From contig CAJHZI010000647.1 in NCBI GenBank assembly GCA_905160935.1, positions 191,501 through 255,500 on the forward strand: a stretch of DNA of 64,000 nt, given 5' to 3'. Each line of letters opens with the position of its first letter. Position 1 is the first letter of the stretch. This DNA is from Enchytraeus crypticus. Lineage: Eukaryota > Annelida > Clitellata > Enchytraeida > Enchytraeidae. The notes beneath the pieces were generated by a model. That model was given only the letters and a program-made list of their open reading frames with translations, did no database searches and was not told the DNA's origin. Positions 27,301-38,900 of the stretch are shown here, in pieces. A program made the position numbers and the translations under genes.

Positions 27301-30300
27301 TAAGTTAATGTACCCTTCAGACGCTGGCTTATTGGGAATTTTTAATTAATACGACATTTGCATATTAGTTTGATTAGATCTTCAGTATTACCTACATTTT
27401 ACCACTTAACATTTGCCTCATAAAGAGTGTTTGGGCCTATGGACCCACATTTTTCATCTCATCACCAAAATTGTCATCATTGTGCGATTATTTAGATTAT
27501 TTTAAAGAGACAAGAAAATAAATTTCTGCTTAAGTAAATTAATTTCCGTACCTTTTATTGATATAATTTTTTAGGCAGTCATATGTTCAGTGGTCGCAGA
27601 TCAACGACTTGAAGAAAATTGCTTTAGAAAATGTTAACTTGGATGAAATATTAAATGATCTCAAACTCTGCTATAGCAGTGGTGTATTCGCAGCCTAAGA
27701 GCCCGTGTCCCCAAGTCCTTCTTTCAGATTCTCTTTTGGATTTAGCGAAGATGCTAAGATGATCACTAGACACAAAGTTTTGAGATATTTGCCTCAATTT
27801 GGCCAATCGAATTCTATTGTGCAGTGCAATTGCTTTTGACTACAATTATCACGAATATCGAATTAATTAATTAGTAAAGGTTCAGAATTTTAGAAGATAT
27901 TCATGTTGATATTTGAAGTGATTGCCCAGCTGCTAACGCATCGTTATAACGAATCGAAGTGTTTAATGAGAACATGATGCAGATGGGAATTCCAATATTT
28001 CAATCTGACTTAATTATTTCGGTTGCGCGTATATAATAACGTAAGTTTCTCTCTCTCTCTCTCTCTATCTGGCTTTCTCAGTCTATACTGTTAGTGCTGC
28101 CTATTGCCCCAGTTTAACGTTAGACTCTTCTCTAAAGGATCAAGCCTTGAACCTACACCTACTTATCCGCAGTCGACAATCTAACCGATGTTGCTCAGAG
28201 ACGAGATTAGGGTCATGAAATAAGGGGGGGGGGTTACATGTGAGGGCGTAAATGGGAGCTTGATTTTAGCCTCTAGATAGCTTATAAGGACAAGAACTAG
28301 AAGTTTTAAGTTTGGAGGACTGCGCACAGAATTTAGGGGAGGGGGCTTGGTTACCAGAGCCACCCCCCTCTAGTTTCCTTCCTGGTGCTGCTGAAGCTTG
28401 ATCTGCTGCTGCTCATCGGCTAAGCTGACGTATTGTCTGTGTGATGGCGCATCCATTGTTGTTAAGGCTGATGGTGACAAGATGGCGCTTGAAAGTTGAG
28501 TAGCGCAGTGCGGGCTCAAAGGTCAACTCTATCTCTCATCCATCATCACTTCGAGAGAATGAGCAAAGATATGAGAGAGAAGAGTCTGCATGGGAGAAAG
28601 TGAAATAGAAAGAGAGGCACTATGGAGTTTGATAGATGACAGTTTTTAGATTGACTCTAGGATAGTGTTTCAGAATAAGATATTGGTCGAAGTTTAAGTG
28701 TGTAGTAATTGTTTTTTACTATAAATTAATTTTGATATTTGAAGTTTACATTAATATAAAATAACTTAGTTAGAGTTTGGAAGCTGTATTAACGTTCAAT
28801 AAAGAGTATGCCGTTTAGGGGAGAGTCACTAGCTATGGTAGAATTTGATATGTTTTTTATGAAAATGGTAGAGCATTTTCATATCAGAGGCTATATTAAT
28901 GCTTAAGGGAAACCTTCATATTCCTATTTCATATTGAAAGCACAGATTAGTTGATGCACGATTTCACACTTCAAGATTGCTGATATAGATTAGGAATTCA
29001 TGTTCTAGTAAATGAATGCAGGCTTATAGGGCATAATAGAGTATACTCGCTATTTGCGCTATCAAAAACCAAAGAGGATTATTTAAATATGTCTACTACT
29101 AGTTAAAGCCTAAGTGCAGATACAACTACATGCTTAGCTAATAAAATCTATTTCTAAAGGATAACTATTTTAATTCTGTAATTGTCCTAGAATGGAGCAG
29201 AGGCTTTATCTAAACTAAAGCTTACCCTAATCACTAGAAACCTTAGCAAATATCAACTTGGATACCCCGAAACAAACAATTAATTATGAAATATTGGGAG
29301 ATAATATCAGGTCTGATCATCGTTTTTCAGACCCTCTATGCAGACAGGAGTGGCGAGGTCGATGTTGAAGGAACGGTTGGAAAAAGGGAGGAGTTTGAGA
29401 TGAGTGGGTATGGAGATGGAAAATGGCATACCGTGAGGATGGAGTATGCTTCCAGTACTGTCAAGATGAGAGTGGACAACCAACGTCCAATATCAGGTAC
29501 TTTATTCTTCTAACAACAGTACACTTCAACTCTATGCACGCAGACGTTGATGATTTCTTAAGCCTCAACTTTATTTGGCAGATTAACAGATTACGAAGTT
29601 AACAAAATCGTCTCTAGAAAAACCATTGTGCTAGATATGCATATTGTTACATGCATATTGGAGCATTAATTCAATTTTGAGAAATCTATTCAGTTACGTA
29701 ATGCCTATCATTAATATAATAACTGTTTGACAGCGCAAACTCAAGTAATTTCACATTTGTTTTGTCAACTATCGATATATTGCGACAGATTAATCGAGTT
29801 ATTTAAAACGATATCATTTTAGAGAACTAAGTAATTTTTCGCTAAGAGTAAAAGCAAAAAGCTGGTAAAGCTAATGTTAACGTTAGTTTCCTCACTCGAA
29901 AGCGATTTCAGTGACGGGCGAGCCCCAAATGTGAACCCTGCACCTACTGGTCTGCAGTCGACTACCTTATTCATATTAATATCTTAGATGTTTGATGAGT
30001 ACGTCTTTGAGTTAGTCAAAAAGTAACATTCTATTTGTACAGTTTTAAGTTATTATTTAAAAAATGTAATTTAAAGTTTATCATATTAATTAACATGCAA
30101 TTGGTATGAAATATTTGGGATGAGTTTACTTTGATGGGTCATAACTGCTGCACAACTTCTTGAATCTTGCTTACCTAGTTGCATGCCAACATTGCAAAAT
30201 GCATTTTATGCAAATGCAGTGTTTCAACAGCATGATATGCCGTTGAAACAATGAATACTAAACTTATTTCATACCGTATTTGAATCGCTGTAGCGATAAA

Positions 30301-32287
30301 GTTATATAAATAAGTTAACTGAAATTTAAAGATTTGTTGGACAATTTAATTAAGTATATGCAATTGATTTCAAAACATTTTGACAACCATTCCTTACCAA
30401 AGAAATGTTATTTAAAATAATTTCAGCAAAAACTCCAGTCAGGTTTCCACTGGAACGTTTGGACAGGCTGGAACTGGCTCCTAAAATCTCTTCCAAAGTT
30501 GATCGCTTACGTCGCGATGATGTCATATCTCATGACGTCATTTCATCGGACACGCCACTCATGTTACACTGGCTCCGCCCACGACGAGAGGCCCAACCAA
30601 TCAGCAGAGGCAAAAGGGCGGAGTTTGAGGGTCTGATGCAGCAGCTGGTTTTCAACGGTCACGGATTTTTCGATATGGTTCGCCAGGGAGGATCTCTGAA
30701 TATAGAAACCAACGTCGACCCGGTGGTTCAGGGTTCGGCCATAACTTTCACATCCACTCATGCTTATTTCGTTGCAGAGCTTCAACTTCTAAATACTATG
30801 TCGCTCTACTTCAAGGTAAGTTGCTCTTGGTTGATAAAAAGCCAAGGTTGAAGTCAGTTTCCTCACTCGAAAGTGATGTCAGTGACGGGCGAGCTCAGGA
30901 TTTGAACCCCGCAGATACTGATCCGCGGTCGAGTATCTTACCGATATCTTGTCGACATCTCATCTTATGTCGAATTGAATTGAATTTAGTTTTATTGAAT
31001 TATTTGAATTTAGCTTGTTTGACGATAATGTTCTCAAAGTTGCTGTGTCTTTTTACGATTGTCAACACAATCAATCAATATCAATCAATCAATAAGAATT
31101 TAACGTCCGGTTCCTCGTCATAAGGCAATGTCAGGGGCGTCTCTTGCAGACTCTACATAAACAGGCGCCGAACAGGAGCCATCGCAATAAACGCTGACTC
31201 AGACTTAGTGCTGACTTAGTGCAGATTTCACTACACAAGAATAGTTTACAGTTTATTGCATGATATTCATGAAGAGTTTCAATTGATTGGTTGCTTCAAA
31301 GTTAAATTCTAAAATATAATTATTATAACTATAGTTTTAAGTACTTTATACTTTAATAATTATTATCAATTACTTATTAAAGTAGTAATTTACCACTTTT
31401 TCTACTGTCTATGATGCGACAATATACAATGAATTCTCCACATGTAGACTCACCCGAACGTCTAAATAGTTCAGTGTGTAATTGCGTTAGGTAAAGTCAT
31501 GAAGTTTTAAATGACTGTTCCTGAGGTCCTGGGATCAATTCCCAGTAGAGCTGATCAAAGAGTAAAATTTCTTAAAATCACTGGACTGGTAGCATGGACA
31601 ATTGACTAAGCTGCCCATTGGTTAGAAATGTGGCATTAAAGTGATATCACAAATGAACATATCACTATAGTGTGTTTAACTTTAACTCTCAAATTTCTAA
31701 AGTAACTGAGAAGATCATAATTCAGTATTTTGGAGGTTTTTCTAATAACTGTAGACCTGTCGGTCATCCCTCAATCGTGTTGCAGTAATTGATTGCTCTA
31801 ATTATTATAATATAAAGTTTTATATACCCCACTGAGGCCATATCTTCCTATATTCTTCCCATATGCTTCCTTTCTCTTCAGCAAAGGTTTTCAAAAACTT
31901 CTTTCAGATCTTTTCGGGTGAATCGATTTGTAGTGACCAGTGATGGTGGGACATCCCTGACAGCATTCTTGTATGAGGAAACGGACTTCAAACATTTATT
32001 ATTATTATTATTATTATTTTTAATTTAAATTTTTACCTCGGGTATAAAGAACCCGAGGTTTGATAAAAACGATTCGAGCAATAGGTGCTGAATCGCCACC
32101 CGGCTACTCGAGGACGATTAATTATAATAATAATAACAATAATAAAAGCTAAAAAGCTGGTAAAGCTAAGGTTAGCGTCAGTTTCCTCACTCGAAAGCGA
32201 TGTCAGTGACGGGCGAGCCCAGGATTTGAACCCGCATCTACTGATCCGCGGACGAGTATTTTACCGACTTCGCCACTGGCTCCAGCC

Positions 32288-32322
<35 letters not shown>

Positions 32323-34725
32323 TAAAATGAATAAAAATATTAATAATAATAATGATAATAATAATAATCATAATCATAATAATAATAGTAATAATAATAA
32401 TAATAATATTATTACTATTATCGCATTCATATGATAGGGATTGGCAGCGCTTAGAGCCTCAGGATCAGCATAAAACAGTTCTTCTATACATGACGCCTCG
32501 TATCACAGCGTCGTGTTATATGTGAAATAATACAATGAATCGATTCCATGAAATCATGTTTATGAAGAGCGGAGTAAAATGAATTTTTATTTATCGCTTT
32601 TTGAGCCTATTACTTATCATCTCTTTCATTTGACGCAATTCTGTGGAAGTTATGTTTCGGAAAGTACAATTGAATAAGTCGCTAATTTCCGAGATAAATT
32701 TAGAGTTTTCCTGCAAAGCGTTTTAAGTAGGTGTCACTGTGCCAGCATATTCAGATGTGGGTGATATAAACCTTTACTTGTTTTAAAAAGATTTATTTTT
32801 AAAATAAAACTTCAAAATATTAAAATTAATCTAGAACATATTTGATTCACTTATATGTTAGCGCCGGCCGGTGGCTAGGCTTTGGAAACGTACGGAATTC
32901 TGATATTGACATGAATTGGAAGTTGTTGAAATTTCTTAAATTGTAATTATTTAATTTTGCTTACATATTCAAAGTTTCATTTAAAAAAAATCCCAGCAGA
33001 TTTCTACTCAAAGATGTGAAAGTGGTCATTAAATTCCCAGTAATTAATTAATGAATAAGTTACTTGACAAACTAAACATTTATGTACTCAAAAGAGCGAT
33101 AATTTTTTTCTGTCATTAAATTAACTCCCGATTATAACCAGATGGGAGCCTCATACATACTGGCATTGATTAAATACATGATTTAGCAGATTGACCGTAA
33201 AAGTCACTCCACGTCACAAATTTTATCCAGCGTTAGTTTACACGGTGTTATGACGATATGAAGTTCGCCCAGGCGTGGTCCAAGAGTGGGGAGCGCTATA
33301 AGCCGAGTCCCTAATCCCAGAGTTTATGTTACCATAGCTCGAGGCTTGTGAGTGTCAATAGTCAGAAAATGACCAGGATTATGTTGTGTAAATTCGATGC
33401 TTTGCTTCCTAATCCATACAACGTGCTTTCAGTTATCTCTTGCTAAATGATCTTCCCATTTCACTGCCAGTTTTCCCTCTATGTGTCTCCATATGTGTCT
33501 TGTTTTCTCTTTCACTCTCTTTCAATCCTTCTCTCTTTCTTTCTTTCTCTCTAACTCTCTCTCTCTCTCTTTCTCTCTCACTTCCTTTCTGTTTGTTATT
33601 TCTTCTGTATTGTTCAACCCATTCTCCGGTAAACAATAAACGCATAGTATATCCTTCTCACTCTCTCTAGTTATGTATTTCTCTCCCTTTCTCTCCCTCC
33701 CCTTCTTTCTCTTATATTCTCTGTTTAATCTTTTGAATTTTTTCTTGAACAACAACAACACCACCAACAACAACAACATCAACAACAACGTCAACAACAA
33801 CATCAACAACGTTGAGTACCATCGCCATCTACCGCCTGTCAAATTCGAGCACCATATAGACACCTATTTTACGATTTAGCTTCAATGGTTTTATTCATTT
33901 TGTATATCCTTGTAGCTGATTGCATGTCTGTTGTTGATCGTTTGAAATTAAACGTAATTCTCTCTCTATCTCTCTCCCTCTCCCTCCTTCCCTCTGAGAG
34001 ACCGCCGGTGGTAGGCCTATGCAGGAGCATCATAGCATGCTAAATTTTATTTAGCTGTTGAGTTAAAATGACTTCAGCCATACTTAACTTCCTACTGAAA
34101 TCACTGTGCAACTATCTATTGATTTAGGGAAAAGGACTATTTATTATAACTGAATCTGTGTAGGGGAAGTTGGCGGCAGTTGAATCGTTTCCGTACGTGT
34201 CATGATAGACGCAGAGAAAGTGAGTTTCGCTGGCCTATTCGTGATTCGCCACTTTGTGATTGCGGTCAATCTCAAACCATGAAACATCTTTGAGGAGTGA
34301 CCTCTAACCTGTCTGCCGGGTGGTCTGTCTACGTTAATCTGCCTTACAAGTGAAATAGCTATCTAGGTGATAAAGCTACCGTGTTAGATGTTAGAGGCGA
34401 TTCATCTGGTCCTTTATAGTTTTGACTATGAGTCAATAAATATATGCTGCCTTCAGATTCTAGTCCAGCTCCTCGCTGATATTCTTTCGAGATATGCATG
34501 AAGCTTATATTAAACTCGGTTTTACCGTTTTCGGAGAAATGACGCTAACAAGGATGATTCAGTATATAGTGTAGGCCTACACTTTATAGTCATCGGTTGA
34601 AAGAAATTGTGCTCCAGATCCTGCGGAATATGTATATATACATGTATATATATACATATATATAATATACTTATATATATAATATACTTATATATATATA
34701 ACATACTTATATATATAAGTATATG

Positions 34726-34758
<33 letters not shown>

Positions 34759-35890
34759 CATACATATAATTTTTTGAGTAGTGCACCTAGGACGCAGTGC
34801 ATTTACTATCAAAGAGTTTAATCAATTGACGATTTATAATTTAAAGGTTAATTCATCTTTTGTCGTTTATGGTTCAGCTGAAGACCACAGATGCCTATGG
34901 TCTGATATTTTACTCAGAATTCTCAGAAAGAAGGAAAGCGTCACCAGCTATTGACAAATCTCACGATGCTAAGTATTCCAATTCTCTATTAAAACCTTCT
35001 GTAACTGACTCTGCATCAAAACCAACTTCAAATGACGCTAAATATCGTTTTGGAGTAGAAAGGGAAGCGCCAGTTTCGGACGAGTTTTCTTTCATCGCAG
35101 TTGAGCTTTCAGGAGGACACCTTCGATTTGTCTACAATCTTGGCAACGGTCCAAGACAGTTGCGCGTAGGATTGCATCAGCCAATCAACGACGGGATGTG
35201 GCATCACGTGACTGTATTGCGCAAGAATGCTACTCAGGTACGTATTTTCTATAGTTAAAATTAAAGTGCAAATGAAGATTTAACTTCCCTTTCATCGTCT
35301 GTATAGGCTTTGCGTGGTACACTAAACACAGTCAGACTAGTACAGTGACTGTAACGGAAGTAAAATACTCGTGCAAAATCTACTTTTTCTTGAAAGCATT
35401 TACTAACACTAGCACTATATTTACTACAAGTATATCTGTTCTTGTTATGGATAGCATAGTATAGCATGATGCTATGATTTGGCGTATTTAAAAATGCTAC
35501 TTTATTTTCAGTTTCAATGATCAGCAATCCAATTTGAGCCTTTTATTTATGTATATATATGATTTCACTTGGCATGTATACTTCTTTTTTAGTTTTCTTA
35601 GTGTAATTTAAGTTTTTAATTAATTAATTGATTTTTGTTTTTATTTGCTCACTTGTCACAAAGTTCGTGATTAAAAAGGTTCCTTGCTGGTTCATTTGTA
35701 GTTTTCCTTTATTACTCCTCCCTCTATCACTTTTGAGATCAAAGGTTTTTTGTTGCAGCTATAGCGGATTTATCAACAATCTCTCTATAACATTCCAATG
35801 ATTAATCTGGCAAAAATTATCTTTTAATTCAGCCGACTCTGATAGTCGGCTGAATTACAAGACAATTTTTGCCAGATTAATCATTGGAAT

Positions 35891-35927
<37 letters not shown>

Positions 35928-38900
35928 CTCTCATTGGAAGGCTAAGAGTAGGGCAATCCCTCCAGCACATCCATCAGCTCTCCGAGTACCTGCTCTCACC
36001 TGTGTGGAAGAGCGCAGGGGTTCAAATCCTGGACTATCCCGTCACTGACATCGCTTTCGAGTGAGAAAACTGACGTTAACATTAGCTTTTAGCTTTACCA
36101 GCGCAAAAGATTGTGAAACTTATCTTGACTTAATCAGTGTCACTTTTAAATTCTTTATCCCAATTCTTCACTGCATGCACTCGACGACATCTTCGGCACA
36201 GAAATTCAACATCCGGACTTAAATTTCTGTACCTCTAAACCAGACGTAGACAATTGCGAATGTAGCAAAAGCATAATTAAAAAAATAGCTACAATTACTA
36301 TAATATATTTGATTGTCCAATATACCTAATCAATTAAACAATAGTTACGAGTCATTATTTGAAGTGGATATTATTTAATTATTTAATATTTACTCGTGTT
36401 GTGCCAGGGTTGCTGAATAATAAACCCGCCGGTGACTATAAGTGTTGTGAAACGTAAAAGGCGACTAAAGCACCAAGATCCATGCCAACGTTATAAATCT
36501 TGATTTGGTGTTTGGTTTGGTTTGGTATAAATTCGTTTGGTGAGCGCCCAGACTCCAGAAATCGCTCCAAAAATTTCCAAAAAGAATGGAATGGTAAATT
36601 ATAGGGGATTGACTGATGATTTGATATTAAAATGAGAGGAGTGGAGACAGTCTATTCTCATCCCGACCCTTACTAAACTGGGATTCATGTGATGATGGTA
36701 ATGATGATGAACAGTTATAAAAATTTATAATTATAATTATTGTGTTATGTACAATATATGCATATGGTATACATTGCATTTAGTATGTTATATTGCAAAT
36801 ATTGAACATATTACTATGATATTAGTACACTTGTATATATGATATAGTATAGGCAATACTGTATTTAGTTTACTCTATTGTATATTGAAAAAATTATTTA
36901 ATAGTTATTATTCAAAGATCGATGATCATTTGGTTGTAATTTCGAAGGTATTTTTGCGCGTTGACAACACAACAAAATCCGATGAAAGCCCACTAAACAC
37001 ATCGAGAGGAACTGACGCAGAGGTTGAGAAGGTTGGAGGGAAGTCCACTCTGTACGTGGGAGGGGTATCGGAAGATCTTTATGAGTCGCTGCCAAATTTG
37101 GTTTGATTTAGTTATCGTAAACTACTTTAAGTTTTTTAAACTTACTCGTATTTATTTTCTTCAAATCTATTACAGTAATTAAGTTAGCTTACCGATTATA
37201 GATTTCGCTATAATCTTAATATCATCTTAATATTATCTTAATATCATCTTAATATCATCATCTTAATATTATCTTAATATTATCTTAATATTATCTTAAT
37301 ATTATCTTAATATTATCTTAATATTATCTTAATATTATCTTAATATTATCTTAATATTATCTTAATATTATCTTAATATTATCTTAATATTATCTTAATA
37401 TCATCTTAATATCATCTTAATATTATCTTAATATTATCTTAATATTATCTTAATATCATCTTAATATCATCTTAATATCATCTTAATATCATCTTAATAT
37501 TATCTTAATATTATCTTAATATCATCTTTAATCGTCACGTTAGAATTCTTTAAGGTTTGCAGATACATTTACTTGAGCCAAAGGTTCCTATGTTAATGTT
37601 TGTAATATTTAAAACATCTCTTGAATGTTTTCACTGATTGAATGTATATGGTATGAAAATTTGCAATAAAATGATACTGAATTTAGGCTTGATAAATAAC
37701 ATTAACGTTTCACAAAAAAGTCAATTTTAAAGTAGTCACGTTTTCACAAATTTACTTACTAACGCTGTTAACATTGGACGATTTTGTTCTTGATATAAAG
37801 ATATAAAGCGAAGAAAAATCTACCAGTAATAGAGAGCGATTTTAAGTAGAATTCAACATTTTCCGAAGACCACCAGCCATAGCATTGATTAAGAGCCACT
37901 CTGCAGTCAATTTGCATAATCAAAACAATTAATAAAATACAATATTTATTATTACTGATATTATTGTTACCCGTGTTGTACCTGGTTATTTAAGAATACA
38001 TCAACCGTGGACTGCACGTGTCGTAAAAAGGCGACAAAGCACTAGGATCCAAATCAATGTCACAAAAGTCATTCGGTTGGTGAACGTCTAGGCTTCACAA
38101 GCTGCTGCAAAGTTTTATAAACCCGACCCTAGATAAACTGGAATTCAAGAGAAAATGATGATGATGATGATGATTACTGCCATTATTGTAATTGTTGATG
38201 ATGTTAAAAGTTTTTATTTTAAATTAAATATATTAACGTATTTGATGCTTTTGGCTTAAAACAAAATTGAGCAGATTCGATCCACTCACGGATTCGATGG
38301 ATGTTTGTCTGACTTGGAGTTGAACGGAGAAAGCATCAGCTTGGAGAACATCAACGTTCCCAAACAGTTCAAGTCCCACATCAGAGGTGGCTGTCCAGGT
38401 AAGAAAATTCATTCTCTTACTTGGAAGAGAAGTTAGAAGTAACGAAGTCGTTAATTCTAATTTCTCTTACAAGTAAGAAAATAAATAGAGGCGTATCAAC
38501 TTCATGTATGCGATACTGGAAACTGAAGACAATTCATTGGAGTAGTTCAATGGAGTTTTTCACTGGAGTAGAAAATATGAGTAGTGACCAGTTGTTCGCT
38601 CTTCCCGGATAAAAATCAATTCAACACATTATCACTCGCGTAATTTGGCGCACGTTTGCAGGAGTAAAAAAGCTACAAAACCGATGTTAACGTCAGTTTC
38701 CTTATTCGAAAGAGATGTCAGTGACGGGCGAGCCCAGGATTTGAACCCCGCAAATGCTGATCCCCGATCGGATATCTTACCGAAATCGCCACTGGCTCCA
38801 GACCGGTGTCACTCAGAGCAAATGCTGTTATCTTTATACATAGATTTTAATGGTCCGTAAACTAAAGGTAATTTTTCATCAACATTTAAAGCTTAATTTA

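Larger units (their letters stand above)
21038..29330 (+). other. Largest neurexin intron (8.3 kb), SS3-equivalent position
   Basis: Holds CAAT/CAGT repeats (21058-21300), a GA tract (21355-21460), a degenerate satellite of about 35 bp (21520-22440), a small hairpin (24284-24312), a poly-G tract (26550-26590), a family D fragment (26728-26801), a partial SINE-A (about 28118-28195) and a comparatively GC-richer patch at 28365-28640. I recognise no exon. A short cassette exon could easily be missed. Confidence 0.6.
30816..34877 (+). other. Neurexin intron inside LNS5
   Basis: Contains SINE-A (30841, 32148), family C (31079), SINE-B (31482), family G (32029), TAA repeats (32287), pyrimidine tracts and a CAACAA repeat (33500-33800), a LINE remnant (34180) and a TATATAC array (34628-34770). 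No exon recognised. Confidence 0.6.

Noticed and set aside
30821..31123. Open frames containing [16 protein letters not shown] (also at 32085 and 38645)
   Set aside because: The shared peptide is the translation of the antisense SINE-A sequence.
37201..37530. CRISPR-like array
   Set aside because: The units are directly tandem 11-mers without spacers, in animal DNA.
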